Shown: positions 25,346 to 36,803, numbered from the stretch's first letter. The stretch: 64,000 nucleotides of DNA from Enterococcaceae bacterium OF42-14pH9A (GCA_027692465.1 JAQEYU010000005.1:234804-298803); one strand, 5' to 3'. Numbers and translations: made by a program. Notes: generated by a model not told the origin, from the sequence alone.

Positions 25346-27490
25346 TCATTTTTCTGCAGCCGTGCTTTCCTTGGTTGCAGTATCGGTGATGCCACCGTTC
25401 AATTCTTTATAGGTTTGGGTCTTATACAGGTCTTCGGTGCTCTTGCCTGCGTGTTCGTCCAAGATACTGGTGGACTCTTTCCCGGCCTTAGTTGCCGCTT
25501 CCTGCAGCTGTTCCAGACCGGTCTTGTAATTGAATTGGCTGTAGTCGAGTTCATCCAGGCCGCTCTTAGTATAGAAGCGGAAGAGGTCGCCATTATTGAT
25601 TTGATCGGAGACCGACAGCTGTTTGTTGACTTTTTCCTTCAGCCCATCGACTTCTTTGGTCTGCTCGGCAGTCGGCGAGATGATCTCTTGCCCGGTCGCA
25701 GTTTCGTACAGGCTGCCTTTGTGGAAGACATATTTTTGTGAGACGAAATCACCATTGCGGAAAGCCACCAGCTGCTCATGTTTCGGTGACAACAGGTCTT
25801 GACCTAATTGGATGTAATTTGTCGTGTCTACACCCAGCAGGTGAAGCAGAGTCGGCAGTGCGTCCACTTGACCGCCATAGGTATGATTGATGCCGCCGTT
25901 ATGCTGTCCCGGAACATGGATCATATAAGGGACTTTCTGCATTTGCGCGTTGTCATAGCTGTTCCATTCATCCGGTGTTTTACCCACCAGTTCAGCCAGT
26001 GATTTGTTGCGGCTTTCAGAGATTCCGAAGTGGTCACCGTACAAAACGATTACTGAATTGTCGTAGAGACCGCTGGCTTTCAAATAGTTGAAGAACTCTT
26101 CTACAGCAGTATCCAGATAATTGGCTGTCGCAAAGTAGCCGTTGATCGTTTCGTCATCCGTTTGCGCCATCGGGAAGCCCGCTTCGTCGTTAGTGAATTG
26201 CGAATACGGGAAGTGGTTGGAAACGGCGATGAACTTGGTGTAAAACGGTTGTTGCAGCTGTTCCAGGTATTTGACGGACTGCTGGAAAAACGGTTTGTCA
26301 TGCAGGCCGTACTGGAAGGAGTTGTCTTCGTTGACATCGTAATATTCTTTACTGAAGAAGTAGTCGTAACCCCAATGTTTGTAAGTTTCGTTACGGTTCC
26401 AGAAGGTTCCGTCGTTGCCGTGGAAGACAGCGGATGTATACCCTTGTGTCTGTTTCAGGATATTCGGTGCGGACTGGAAGGTGTTTTTACCCCCCAACTG
26501 TGTCATCAAGGCTCCTTGATTGAGACCGAAAAGAGAATTGTCCATCAGAGTTTCCGCATCACTGGTTTTGCCGCCTTTGACCTGGTGATAGAAATTGTCA
26601 AAGGAGAAAGTCTGATTGTCGTGGTACAAGCTGTTGATAAAAGGCATCACTTCATGCTCAACGCCGTTTTCATCCTTCAGTTTGTAGTCGATCAGAAACT
26701 GCTGGGTACTCTCCAAGTGGACATAAATAACATTTTTACCCTTGGCGATCCCGAAAAGATCGTCATTTGGTGCAGCATAATGGCTTTTTACATAGTCGGC
26801 AACGTCATCCATATCCGTCGCTGAAGCCTCTGCTCGGACCTGGCTGGCTTGATAGGTTTGAACGCCGTCATAAGCGGTAAAGGCGTTGATTCCCAGATAC
26901 TTCACCAGATAATCGCGGGAAAAAGTCCGGGTCAACAATTCGGGACGATCCACTTCGGCCATGAAGAGGTTACCGGAGAAAACCATGACTGACAGGGTAG
27001 TCACCGCTAACGCCATGCGGGCCCGCACCGGACGCTGATCCATTTTGATCTTCTTGCGGGCCAATAAAGCCACCAGGGCAATAATATCTACCCAATACAA
27101 GACGTCATACGGCCGGAACAAGCGCAGCGCCGTTTCCCCGAGGCCGCTGGAAACTTTACCGGCTCCCAGCATCGTGTTAATGGTAATAAAGTCGGTAAAC
27201 TCGCGATAGTAGACGATGTTTGAGAACAACAGCAGCGTCATCACGGAATAGATTGCCAGCATCGTAATATAAGAAGCTTTCGGCCGCTTCACGTACAATG
27301 CGATGGACAATAAGAACAAAGTCGTCGCGATTGGATTGATAAAGAGAATGAAGTATTGACGAATACTTTCGATTCCCAAATTGAATTCCGTCAAGTAGGC
27401 GGCGATATTTTTGACCCATAACAACACTGCCAAAAGGGCGAAGAAGCCCATTCGTGTATCGATCAATTTTTTATTTTTTAGTTTATTCAC
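25346..27490 (-). CDS. ltaS: Lipoteichoic acid synthase
   Basis: The 714-residue protein has five N-terminal membrane segments within the first 200 residues and a large outside sulfatase-type domain. It polymerises glycerol phosphate from phosphatidylglycerol into lipoteichoic acid. Motifs include VIYVHLESTQQF, the nucleophile Thr region VKGGKTSDAETLMDNSLFGL, GNDGTFWNRNETYKHWGYDYFF and LYGDHFG. A Ser/Ala-type cleavage region lies near residue 210. The start is a GTG placed by AAGGAAGGA. It ends in a long charged tail rich in K, E and T. Confidence 0.95.
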   Translation of the reverse strand: MNKLKNKKLIDTRMGFFALLAVLLWVKNIAAYLTEFNLGIESIRQYFILFINPIATTLFLLSIALYVKRPKASYITMLAIYSVMTLLLFSNIVYYREFTDFITINTMLGAGKVSSGLGETALRLFRPYDVLYWVDIIALVALLARKKIKMDQRPVRARMALAVTTLSVMVFSGNLFMAEVDRPELLTRTFSRDYLVKYLGINAFTAYDGVQTYQASQVRAEASATDMDDVADYVKSHYAAPNDDLFGIAKGKNVIYVHLESTQQFLIDYKLKDENGVEHEVMPFINSLYHDNQTFSFDNFYHQVKGGKTSDAETLMDNSLFGLNQGALMTQLGGKNTFQSAPNILKQTQGYTSAVFHGNDGTFWNRNETYKHWGYDYFFSKEYYDVNEDNSFQYGLHDKPFFQQSVKYLEQLQQPFYTKFIAVSNHFPYSQFTNDEAGFPMAQTDDETINGYFATANYLDTAVEEFFNYLKASGLYDNSVIVLYGDHFGISESRNKSLAELVGKTPDEWNSYDNAQMQKVPYMIHVPGQHNGGINHTYGGQVDALPTLLHLLGVDTTNYIQLGQDLLSPKHEQLVAFRNGDFVSQKYVFHKGSLYETATGQEIISPTAEQTKEVDGLKEKVNKQLSVSDQINNGDLFRFYTKSGLDELDYSQFNYKTGLEQLQEAATKAGKESTSILDEHAGKSTEDLYKTQTYKELNGGITDTATKESTAAEK

Positions 27491-27755
27491 TGTCGTGTCC
27501 TTCCTTTGCTTCGAATCAGAGATATTTTGAAAAGGATTTTCATAAATTTCATCACCTTACATTCTACTAGTCAGAAAATCCAGTGTCAATTGAAAGCGGA
27601 AGCCTTGTGCATTATTTAGCAATTCTTTAATTTCCCTGAGACGGGGACAAAAACTGTTATTTTTGATATACTCGAAAGAAGAATGGCAGTCGTAAAACAG
27701 CTGTACTTCAGGTAGGAAAGCTGTTTTTGCAACGGAAAAATGGAGAGAGACATAA
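27491..27755. other. Divergent region between ltaS and the methyltransferase gene
   Basis: A TATACT-like box near 27669 could serve the plus-strand gene, but the -35 is weak. I see nothing else of note. Confidence 0.35.
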
Positions 27756-28925
27756 ATGAAAATCAGAGTCAAAAAAAGTGCAGAGAAACGATTGCGCAGC
27801 GGGTATCCGCTATTGCAAAAAGAAGATCTGGAACAGGTGCCGCAGACAAAGGATTGGACAGTATTCACCGACAGTCGGGGCAGCTATCTGGCTACAGGGT
27901 ATCTGGGCGAGCAAAACAAAGGGATCGGTTGGCTGCTGGAGTGGCAGGAGCGTCCAATCGATGAGAGTTTCTTTGTCGAGAAGTTTACCCGAGCTAAAGC
28001 AGCGCGGCAAAGCTTCTACAACGATCCGGGGACGAGCGCCTTTCGTCTTTTTAACGGGGAAGGTGACGGGATTGGTGGGGTGACCATCGATTTGTACGGT
28101 GAGTATGCGGTCTTTTCCTGGTATAACGAGACATTGTTTGAAAAACAAGCGCTGCTGATTGCCGCCTTTTGCCAGGTTTTTCCGGAAGTCAAAGGTGCCT
28201 ATGAAAAAATCCGCTTCATTAGCAGCGGCTTGCCGGAAAGCCGCCAGCTATTCGGCAACTCGGCACCGGAACCGCTGCTCATCAGAGAGAATTCTGTTAA
28301 TTATGCGGTATACTTGAATGAAGGGCTGATGACCGGTATTTTTCTGGATCAAAAAGAGGTCAGGGGGCGCTTGGCAGAGGGCTTGGCTGCCGGGAAAAGC
28401 GTACTGAATATGTTCAGCTATACCGGGGCATTTTCCGTTGCGGCTGCGATGGGAGGCGCGGCTGCGACCACCAGCGTGGATCTGGCCAAACGCAGCCTGC
28501 CTAAAACGCGGGAGCAGTTTACCGTTAACGGCTTAGATCCGGATGTCCATAAGATCCACGTGATGGATGTCTTCAGTTATTTTGCCTATGCCCACAAGAA
28601 AAAACTGGCTTTTGATGTGATCGTCTTGGATCCGCCGAGCTTTGCCCGCAATAAAAAACAGGTTTTCAGTGTCCAAAAGAATTACGGAGAATTGGTGGCC
28701 GACAGCTTGTCCATTATGAGTGACGAAGGCCTGCTGATCACCTCCACCAACGCGGCCAATCTTTCAGCAGAGAAGTTCCGAAAAAGCATCGAAGAACAAT
28801 TCACAGCAGCCGGCGTTCGCTGGCAGTTGCAAGAAGCGTACCGGCTGCCCAGTGATTTTACCGTCTTGCCGGCATTTTCTGAAGGCAATTATTTGAAAGT
28901 TTATATCTATGAAGTGAAAAAATAA
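27756..28925 (+). CDS. RlmI-like class I SAM-dependent rRNA methyltransferase
   Basis: The 389-residue protein has an N-terminal PUA domain (about 1-75), a linking domain and a Rossmann methyltransferase. The SAM site is LNMFSYTGAFSVAAA, the acidic end of strand 2 is SVDLAKRS and the catalytic motif is VLDPPSFARNK. It should methylate a cytosine in 23S rRNA, as RlmI does; the target base is inferred from the family. AroD follows 45 bases later. Confidence 0.88.
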   Translation: MKIRVKKSAEKRLRSGYPLLQKEDLEQVPQTKDWTVFTDSRGSYLATGYLGEQNKGIGWLLEWQERPIDESFFVEKFTRAKAARQSFYNDPGTSAFRLFNGEGDGIGGVTIDLYGEYAVFSWYNETLFEKQALLIAAFCQVFPEVKGAYEKIRFISSGLPESRQLFGNSAPEPLLIRENSVNYAVYLNEGLMTGIFLDQKEVRGRLAEGLAAGKSVLNMFSYTGAFSVAAAMGGAAATTSVDLAKRSLPKTREQFTVNGLDPDVHKIHVMDVFSYFAYAHKKKLAFDVIVLDPPSFARNKKQVFSVQKNYGELVADSLSIMSDEGLLITSTNAANLSAEKFRKSIEEQFTAAGVRWQLQEAYRLPSDFTVLPAFSEGNYLKVYIYEVKK

Positions 28926-28970
28926 GCGGCAAAAAGGGTATCCAACCTTTTTGACAGTGGGAGGGAAAAC

Positions 28971-29756
28971 ATGGAATTTCAGTTGAAAAACACGAATTTC
29001 GGCAGCGGTCGGCCCAAGATCTGTGTCCCGCTGACCGGGATCAGTACCGACAGTATTCTGCATCAGGCGGGGATGGCGGCCGACAGCCAGTGTGAAGTAG
29101 TGGAATGGCGAGTAGATCTTTTCGGTCAAGTGGCAGATACAGAAGCAGTTCTGGATACCTTGTCTCATATCAAGACAATCTTGCGAGACAAGCTTTTGCT
29201 AGTGACCTTTCGGACGGAAAAAGAAGGCGGCAAGCCACAGGAGTTCTCTTTGAAGCAGTATCGAGAGCTTTATACCAAAGTGGCGGAGACCGGCTTGGCG
29301 GATCTGTTGGATATCGAGCTGGAAGTTGCTGAATATTTGGGGCGCGGTTTCATTCAGCAGTTCAAGGAACAAAAAATCGGTGTAATCCTAAGCCATCATA
29401 ACTTTTCCAAAACGCCGGCAGACGGAGAACTGGTGCTGAAAATCAGCATCATGAAGCAGTTCAACGCAGACATAGGGAAATTGGCAGTCATGCCGAATTC
29501 TCTGAAGGATGTGCTGCGATTGATGAACGTCTCGGCCAAATTGAAAGGGCTGGTGGAACTGCCGTTGATTCTGATTTCTATGGGGGATCTGGGCAAGCCC
29601 AGCCGGGTCAGCGGCGAGCTCATCGAATCGGTTATGACATTTGCCTCCTTGGCAGAGGCTTCTGCGCCGGGACAGATCCCGGTGAATAAACTGCCTGAAT
29701 TTTTGGATCTGATGAAAATTGATACCGACGGGAAAGAACGTGACGGGAATGCCTAA
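28971..29756 (+). CDS. aroD: Type I 3-dehydroquinate dehydratase
   Basis: The 261-residue barrel enzyme dehydrates 3-dehydroquinate in the shikimate pathway. The start reads PKICVPLTG, the substrate site VEWRVDLF, the catalytic His lies in LSHHNFSKTP and the Schiff-base Lys in ADIGKLAVMPNSLKDV. ISMGDLGKPSRVSGEL closes the active site. Its end overlaps the next gene by 8 bases. The other shikimate genes are not in the window. Confidence 0.93.
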   Translation: MEFQLKNTNFGSGRPKICVPLTGISTDSILHQAGMAADSQCEVVEWRVDLFGQVADTEAVLDTLSHIKTILRDKLLLVTFRTEKEGGKPQEFSLKQYRELYTKVAETGLADLLDIELEVAEYLGRGFIQQFKEQKIGVILSHHNFSKTPADGELVLKISIMKQFNADIGKLAVMPNSLKDVLRLMNVSAKLKGLVELPLILISMGDLGKPSRVSGELIESVMTFASLAEASAPGQIPVNKLPEFLDLMKIDTDGKERDGNA

Positions 29757-30243
29757 GAAAAAAAGTGCTAAAACCAACGCTGTCCGCTTAGTGGAGCAAA
29801 AGAAGATCCCATACAAGGAGTACACTTACGAATGGTCAGAGGATCATCTGGGGGCTGAGACTGTCGCCCAAGAACTGCAAAGAAACCAAGACCAACTGTT
29901 CAAAACCTTGGTAGCAGTCGGCAACAAGAGCGGCCCCATCGTTGCTGTAATTCCCGGTAATCGCGAGTTGGACCTGAAAAAGATTGCTAAAGCCAGCAGC
30001 AACAAAAAGGTGGAGATGCTGCATTTGAGAGAGTTGGAGGAGACCACCGGGTATATTCGCGGCGGCTGCTCCCCGGTAGGAATGAAAAAGCTGTTTCCGA
30101 CTTTTATCGACCGCAGTGCTGAAACCAAAGAGACGATTATCGTTTCGGCCGGCCGCCGTGGTCTGCAGATGGAATTAGCCCCTCAGAATCTGGCAAAGCT
30201 GGTCAACGGAAGTTTTGTCGACTTGACCCAGACAGAGGAATAA
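29749..30243 (+). CDS. ybaK: YbaK/EbsC-family Cys-tRNA(Pro) deacylase
   Basis: The 164-residue editing protein removes cysteine wrongly loaded on tRNA-Pro. Family motifs are KTLVAVGNKSGPIVAVIPG and YIRGGCSPVGMKKLFPTFID, then SAGRRGLQMELAP. The ATG at 29749 lies inside the end of aroD; an in-frame upstream ATG at 29719 would add ten residues of no family match. A terminator follows. Confidence 0.92.
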   Translation: MPKKKSAKTNAVRLVEQKKIPYKEYTYEWSEDHLGAETVAQELQRNQDQLFKTLVAVGNKSGPIVAVIPGNRELDLKKIAKASSNKKVEMLHLRELEETTGYIRGGCSPVGMKKLFPTFIDRSAETKETIIVSAGRRGLQMELAPQNLAKLVNGSFVDLTQTEE

Positions 30244-30257
30244 AACAATCCCAATAT

Positions 30258-30309
30258 AAAAACTGCCCTGCCCACCGGAAGAAGACCGGGACGGCAAGGC
30301 AGTTTTTAT
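30258..30309 (+). terminator. Terminator after ybaK
   Basis: AAAAACTGCC pairs with GGCAGTTTTT around a longer GC-rich loop, followed by T residues. Confidence 0.85.
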
Positions 30310-30419
30310 TTAGAGGTGGAAAACAGCAGTGGCAGCAAGTGTGCTATCGAGAAAGGTTTCAGACACCGCTTAAGAGAAGGGGAATCGAGGAGGCCCAGAA
30401 ATCTTGTCTGAAGAAAAGC

Positions 30420-31685
30420 TCACCAGTAGCCGACAGTCTGCGCTGCATGCTGGCCAGCGACATGGCCTGTGCACAAAGCAGAAGTGATGTTGAAGCCGCC
30501 GGTGTAACCGTTGATGTCTAACACTTCCCCGGCAAAAAAGAGTCCGGGGCAAAGTTTGGATTCCAGGGTTTTGGGGCTGACCTCTTTAAGATTGACACCA
30601 CCGGCCGTGACAAAGGCTTTTTCCAAGCCGATGGTTCGGGTGACACGGATCGGAAATTGCTTGATCAGCGCAGCTAACTGCTGTACCTGCACCTCAGTCA
30701 TTTGCACAGCCGGCAAGTCGGCTATTTGCAGGGTATCCAAATACAGCTGCAGCAGCCTTTCCGGTAAGAGACCGTTCAGGGCGTTTTTAACAGTTTTCTT
30801 GGAAGCCAGCATTCTTTTTATTTGAGTGGCTACCTCTTGTGCTGTCGCATCCGGCTGACCGTCCAATACTAGTGTTACCGGTTGATCCGGCCGCTCTCGT
30901 AGCAGTTTGTTGACAAAATAAGCACAGCGCAAGGCGGCCGGACCGGATAGTCCGAAATGGGTGAACAGCAGATCCATTTTGTGAGTGACGATCGGCTTGC
31001 CGTTTTTTCCCATCACTGACAAGGCCGCCTCCTGCAGAGCCAGCCCCTGCAGTGCGCCGCTTTTTATGAAGTTTTCTTCACTGACTAACGGTGCCTCGGT
31101 CGCAAAAAGCGGTGTTACAGTATGGCCCAGAGCCTTGGCGAATTTATAGCCGTCACCGGTTGAGCCGGTTCCCGGATAAGTGATACCGCCTGTCGTCAGA
31201 ATCACGGCAGGCGCTTGAAAATCCCCCTGATCGGTGCGAACACCGCTGATTCGTCCTTCACCGTCAGTGATTAATTTGGTGGCAGCTGTCTGCAGCAGGA
31301 AGGTAACTCCGGCTTTTTCAGCAGCAGTTGTCAGGCCTTGCAGGATTGTTTTGGAACGGTCGGTGACCGGAAACATCCGTCCATGATCTTCTTCTTTCAA
31401 AGGGATCCTCTGCGTTGCAAAAAACGCCATGATATCCTGATTGTCCCATTGGGCGAATGTCGAGTAGAGAAAGCGGCCGTTTCCCGGAATATGGGTGATC
31501 AAATCGGCAACTGGACGATTATTGGTGACATTGCAGCGGCCGCCACCGGTCATCAAAAGTTTTCTCCCTGGTTTCTTGTTTTTTTCCAACAAGGCTACGC
31601 GGGCGCCTTGTTCGCCGGCGCTGATAGCACTCATCAAACCGGCAGGACCAGCACCTACCACGATGACATCGTAATTTTTATTCAT
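30420..31685 (-). CDS. HI0933/YhiN-family flavoprotein
   Basis: The 421-residue protein has an FAD-binding Rossmann start (VVGAGPAGLMSAISAGEQG, then LLEKNKKPGRKLLMTGGGRC) and LTTGGITYPGTGSTGDGY. Its end, GLFFAGEVLDINGYTGGFN, is typical of HI0933-like oxidoreductases, some of which act in tRNA dihydrouridine or unknown redox reactions. It stands alone on the minus strand and is divergent from gdhA. The physiological reaction is not known. Confidence 0.9.
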   Translation of the reverse strand: MNKNYDVIVVGAGPAGLMSAISAGEQGARVALLEKNKKPGRKLLMTGGGRCNVTNNRPVADLITHIPGNGRFLYSTFAQWDNQDIMAFFATQRIPLKEEDHGRMFPVTDRSKTILQGLTTAAEKAGVTFLLQTAATKLITDGEGRISGVRTDQGDFQAPAVILTTGGITYPGTGSTGDGYKFAKALGHTVTPLFATEAPLVSEENFIKSGALQGLALQEAALSVMGKNGKPIVTHKMDLLFTHFGLSGPAALRCAYFVNKLLRERPDQPVTLVLDGQPDATAQEVATQIKRMLASKKTVKNALNGLLPERLLQLYLDTLQIADLPAVQMTEVQVQQLAALIKQFPIRVTRTIGLEKAFVTAGGVNLKEVSPKTLESKLCPGLFFAGEVLDINGYTGGFNITSALCTGHVAGQHAAQTVGYW

Positions 31686-31771
31686 GATCGGACTCCTGTT
31701 CTTAGCATTTTTTTAGCTGAAAAGACGAAAAATTCTGGTAATTCCTCCACAGATCGTTCCGAATCTGATAA

Positions 31772-33172
<1,401 letters not shown>

Positions 33173-33219
33173 GATAAAAAAACAAGTTACGCAAAATAGC
33201 GCCGAATAGACCAAAAGAT

Positions 33220-33271
33220 CCTCCGCAACTTGTCCAAACTTTAAAGACAGGCTTGCGGAGGTTTCTTTTTT
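33220..33271 (+). terminator. Terminator after gdhA
   Basis: CCTCCGCAA and TTGCGGAGG form a perfect stem with a longer loop, followed by a T-rich run. Confidence 0.85.
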
Positions 33272-33384
33272 ACCAGTACAGGTACCTATTTCGCAACAGT
33301 TGACGCTTGAAAAAAAACCATGAAAAACGTAAAGTAGAAGATGGAAAGAAACGCAAAAGTTTTCTATCAATAGGAGGAACGAAA

Positions 33385-34728
33385 ATGGCACACATCAAAT
33401 TTGACCATTCCAAAGTGGCACCCTTCGTCAATGAACACGAACTCGGTTACCTGCAGAGTCAAGTGACAGCGGCCCACGACCTGCTGCGCAACGGTACCGG
33501 TGCCGGCAGTGACTACATCGGCTGGGTCGACCTGCCGACAAACTATGATAAAGAAGAATTCGCCCGCATCAAAGAGGCAGCAGCTAAGATCCAATCTGAC
33601 TCGGAAATTCTGGTGGTGATCGGGATCGGCGGCTCCTACTTGGGCGCTCGTGCCGCTATCGATTTTCTGAACCATACTTTCTACAACTACATGAACCGTG
33701 ACGAAAAGAAAACGCAGATCTTCTTTGCCGGCAACTCTATCTCATCTACTTATCTGGCAGATTTGATCGAAGTTATCGGCGACCGTGATTTCTCAGTCAA
33801 CGTGATCTCCAAGTCCGGTACGACCACTGAACCGGCGATTGCATTCCGTGTCTTCAAAGAAATGCTGATCAATAAATACGGTGAAGCAGAAGCCAACAAA
33901 CGGATCTATGCCACAACCGACAAAGCCAAAGGGGCAGTCAAGGTGGAAGCTGACGCAGCCGGCTGGCAGACCTTCGTGATTCCAGACGATGTCGGCGGTC
34001 GTTATTCTGTTCTGACTGCAGTCGGCCTGTTGCCGATCGCAGCATCCGGCGCAGATATCGACGCATTGATGCAAGGGGCGGCCGATGCGTCTAAAGAGTA
34101 CGCTTCTGACAAGCTGGAAGAAAACGAAGCTTACCAGTATGCGGCAATGCGCAATATCCTGTACCGTAAAGGCAAAGTGACCGAACTGTTGATCAACTAT
34201 GAACCTGGCATGCAATATTTCTCTGAATGGTGGAAACAGCTTTTCGGCGAATCAGAAGGGAAAGACCAAAAAGGGATCTATCCATCCAGTGCCAATTTCT
34301 CAACTGACCTGCACTCTCTTGGTCAATACATCCAAGAAGGCCGCCGCAACATCTTCGAAACTGTTGTGAAGGTCGAAAAACCGCGCAAAAACGTAACAAT
34401 CCCGGTACAAGAGGCTGATCTGGACGGACTGGGCTACCTGCAAGGCAAAGATGTTGATTTCGTCAATACCAAAGCCTACCAAGGGGTGCTGTTGGCTCAT
34501 ACCGACGGCGACGTGCCGAATCTGTTGGTGACAATTCCTGAAATGGATGCCTATACATTGGGCTATGTGATGTACTTCTTCGAGATTGCCTGCGGAATCT
34601 CCGGCTACTTGAACGGTGTTAATCCGTTTGATCAGCCAGGGGTGGAAGCCTACAAGAAAAATATGTTTGCACTTTTGGGCAAACCTGGCTTTGAAGAATT
34701 GTCGAAAGAGCTTAACGACCGGCTTTAA
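33385..34728 (+). CDS. pgi: Glucose-6-phosphate isomerase
   Basis: The 447-residue glycolytic enzyme has [17 protein letters not shown], the substrate loop [33 protein letters not shown] and the C-terminal catalytic part [16 protein letters not shown]. The start at 33385 follows a perfect AGGAGGAACGAAA; an in-frame ATG 78 bases earlier lacks a site and adds a very basic tail. The codons are those of a highly expressed gene. A terminator follows. Confidence 0.96.
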   Translation: MAHIKFDHSKVAPFVNEHELGYLQSQVTAAHDLLRNGTGAGSDYIGWVDLPTNYDKEEFARIKEAAAKIQSDSEILVVIGIGGSYLGARAAIDFLNHTFYNYMNRDEKKTQIFFAGNSISSTYLADLIEVIGDRDFSVNVISKSGTTTEPAIAFRVFKEMLINKYGEAEANKRIYATTDKAKGAVKVEADAAGWQTFVIPDDVGGRYSVLTAVGLLPIAASGADIDALMQGAADASKEYASDKLEENEAYQYAAMRNILYRKGKVTELLINYEPGMQYFSEWWKQLFGESEGKDQKGIYPSSANFSTDLHSLGQYIQEGRRNIFETVVKVEKPRKNVTIPVQEADLDGLGYLQGKDVDFVNTKAYQGVLLAHTDGDVPNLLVTIPEMDAYTLGYVMYFFEIACGISGYLNGVNPFDQPGVEAYKKNMFALLGKPGFEELSKELNDRL

Positions 34729-34796
34729 GCCTCAGCAAAGACCACCCTTCAGCCCTTAAACTTTTCAAGCAACGAGGGGATTGATCGTCTAAAAAT

Positions 34797-34828
34797 AAAA
34801 GCACTCGAATTTGATTCGGGTGCTTTTT
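34797..34828 (+). terminator. Terminator after pgi
   Basis: AAAGCACTCGAA and TTCGGGTGCTTT form a stem (one G-T pair) followed by T residues. Confidence 0.88.
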
Positions 34829-34971
34829 GCATTTTCAGTAGGTATCGGTATACAGTTTACTTATAAGCAGGGATTGCCGGCTGCTCATAAAAATGTCAAC
34901 GAAGGAAAAGGTCTACTCTTTTCAAACTTGTTCCGCACGCTTGCGTTATCTTTTTCTGTATCGGACACAAG

Positions 34972-35014
34972 AAAAAACACGCCAAGACAGTCAAGGCTGT
35001 CTTGGCGCGTTTTG
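34972..35014. terminator. Terminator of the small minus-strand gene at 35016
   Basis: AACACGCCAAGACAG and CTGTCTTGGCGCGTT form a long stem with A/T tracts on both sides. It touches the stop codon of the minus-strand gene. Confidence 0.88.
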
Positions 35015-35015
35015 G

Positions 35016-35285
35016 TTATTCCGGAGTTCCGATGACTTTGATGTAGTCATCCACATTGACGATGGTCATATGTTTGACCAACAGCTGATCTCGCTTATTC
35101 CGGCGACCGGAAACGTGAATTGTGTATTTATCGTTTGGCAGACGGAATATATAAGAAGACAGGAAGCGGTCCCGAATCACACAGTCGATGGCAGTCTGAT
35201 CATTTTTCAGACGCATCAGTGACAACATGATGGGTTTTTCCTGAAGCAGTGCGGTCTTTACCAGAACGCCTTCAAATTCTTCCAT
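35016..35285 (-). CDS. Hypothetical protein, 89 residues
   Basis: The small soluble protein is rich in beta strands (VIRDRFLSSYIFRLPNDKYT, then IHVSGRRNKRDQLLVKHMTI) and has no membrane segment. A GAGGTG site precedes the ATG and its own terminator overlaps the stop. I do not recognise it. Its beta-rich basic pattern could mean an OB- or SH3-like fold. Confidence 0.75.
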   Translation of the reverse strand: MEEFEGVLVKTALLQEKPIMLSLMRLKNDQTAIDCVIRDRFLSSYIFRLPNDKYTIHVSGRRNKRDQLLVKHMTIVNVDDYIKVIGTPE

Positions 35286-35383
35286 GATCTCACACCTCTC
35301 ATGGTTTTTACGGCGGATACCGTGTCTTCATTATACAAGACCTGTCAAATTACTGCCATCTTCGGGATCACTTAGTAGTGCCT

Positions 35384-35436
35384 GCGCCCACACAAAAACC
35401 GGATTGTATTGTGCAATCCGGTTTTTGTGTGGGCGC
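35384..35436. repeat. Perfect 23-bp inverted repeat touching MITE copy 3
   Basis: The arms at 35384-35406 and 35414-35436 are exact complements around a 7-base loop. The A5 and T5 inside the arms make it look like a bidirectional terminator. Its outer bases GCGCCC/GGGCGC overlap the first bases of the repeat copy. Confidence 0.85.
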
Positions 35437-35590
35437 GTCTGAAAACTTCAATGGCGGCTATTTTTGTCCTTTTCACCGCTATCTGCGTCCTAAATGCGCA
35501 GCTTTGCACCACATGAGCTGCGCTTTATGCCATGATTTCGGCAAAAAGCCCGCAAATATCTGGATTTCCCGGGTGTTTTCAAACACACCT
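35431..35590. repeat. MITE-like repeat, copy 3
   Basis: The unit begins GGGCGCGTCTGAAAACTTC and ends GTTTTCAAACACACCT, and shares the central GGTCC/CACCGC and CACCACAT-AGCTGCGCTTTA segments with the other copies. It lies 10 bp past the aquaporin stop. Confidence 0.83.
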
Positions 35591-35600
35591 TAGTTAGTGA

Positions 35601-36287
35601 TTAGTCGTCGGCATCTGTCAAGCCTTGTTCACTGCCCATGAATTTAGCGATGAAGGCTGCTGCCACTGCCCCGGTAATCGGGGCACACAGATAGACCCAA
35701 TAGTGGGAAAGCGCAGTTCCACCGGCAAAAAGGGCCGGGCCAAGGCTGCGGGCCGGATTCAAAGAGCCGCCGGTAATATTCAGAGCAACGATGACCAACA
35801 GTGTCAGTGTCCCGCCAATCGCAATTGATGCCATCTGTTTACTGCCGTATTCCTTACTGGTGGTCATCAAAATGACAAAGACAAACAAGAAGGTGATGAT
35901 TGCTTCAAAGGAGAACGCCAGACCGGCATTGACGACCGGAAAATCTGTCTGCCCATAGGATCCGGCAGGTACGCCTACAGCATTCCCCAAGACACCTACA
36001 AACGCAGCGGCGCAGATACCGGCGAAAAACTGAGCGAGAATGAAAAACAGACCATCCCGCACCGGCACTCGATCATTGATGGCCATTGCGATTGTCACCG
36101 CAGGATTGAAATGACCGTCTGACAATCCGCCGTGACCGATTGCGTAGTCCATAGCGGTCACGGCCAATCCGAATGCCAAGCCAATGGTCAAGGGATCAGG
36201 GTTGGCAAGGACGATGGTAGCAGTACCCACGAAAACCAGCATAAACGTACCGATAAACTCACCAAAGACTTTTCTGAATAATTCCAT
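35601..36287 (-). CDS. MIP-family aquaporin
   Basis: The 228-residue channel has six membrane segments and two half-helices with the NPA motifs, GHFNPAVTIAM and GGSLNPARSLGPALF. The Arg after the second NPA is kept. The ARSLGP form and short loops point to a water-type rather than glycerol-type channel, though this is not certain. It is a single gene with a repeat at its 3' end. Confidence 0.9.
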   Translation of the reverse strand: MELFRKVFGEFIGTFMLVFVGTATIVLANPDPLTIGLAFGLAVTAMDYAIGHGGLSDGHFNPAVTIAMAINDRVPVRDGLFFILAQFFAGICAAAFVGVLGNAVGVPAGSYGQTDFPVVNAGLAFSFEAIITFLFVFVILMTTSKEYGSKQMASIAIGGTLTLLVIVALNITGGSLNPARSLGPALFAGGTALSHYWVYLCAPITGAVAAAFIAKFMGSEQGLTDADD

Positions 36288-36436
36288 TTGCAGTCACTCC
36301 TTTACTTAGGGAAAGAGAAGCTCCGATGAGACCAAGCAGCCCATCATTGGAGTATTCCGTCATGTCCTACTTTTGATTATAGGAGTTCCGCTTAGTTTGG
36401 TAAAGAAATCCGCTGTCTTGAGGACAGCAGGAATAT

Positions 36437-36478
36437 GTAAAAGGTCGTCAATCAGTTTGGCAACTAATTGACGACCTT
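36437..36478 (-). terminator. Terminator after the 47-residue gene
   Basis: AAGGTCGTCAAT and ATTGACGACCTT form a perfect 12-bp stem followed by T residues on the minus strand. Confidence 0.8.
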
Positions 36479-36528
36479 AATCATGTATCGCGTCTACGAT
36501 CTTCACTTACTTTTAGGCTCCTTTTTGA

Positions 36529-36672
36529 TTAAGCGCGCAAGTTACGTACAGCTTCTTCGATAGTGATACCATAAGCTACCCGTGTATCATCATGAGCATC
36601 AATTGCCATGAAGCGGTTGCTTTCAGTGTCAAAGGCAACACGATAGGTTAATTCTGTTCCTGTATAAGTCAT
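36529..36672 (-). CDS. Hypothetical 47-residue protein
   Basis: The small protein reads TYTGTELTYRVAFDTESNRF and ends in DDTRVAYGITIEEAVRNLRA, a pattern a little like the end of HicB-type or ribosomal-associated small proteins. The start at 36672 follows AAGAAGGTGCAT; a longer frame to 36753 has no site. No HicA-like toxin gene is next to it. The function is unknown. Confidence 0.6.
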   Translation of the reverse strand: MTYTGTELTYRVAFDTESNRFMAIDAHDDTRVAYGITIEEAVRNLRA

Positions 36673-36803
36673 TATATGCACCTTCTTTCTTTGTTGTTTT
36701 GCCAGTTGTTTCACCAACATTTTTAATATATCACAGTGAATTAAAAAATACAAAGAAGATGCAGTTCAAAATGAAAAGCAGTAATAAAATCTTAACAATA
36801 TTT

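Noticed and set aside
26162..26824. Plus-strand frame of 220 codons across ltaS
   Set aside because: It is antisense to conserved LtaS motifs and has no convincing start region.
36529..36672. HicB-type antitoxin
   Set aside because: The end of the 47-residue protein is only faintly similar, and no HicA-like toxin gene is adjacent.
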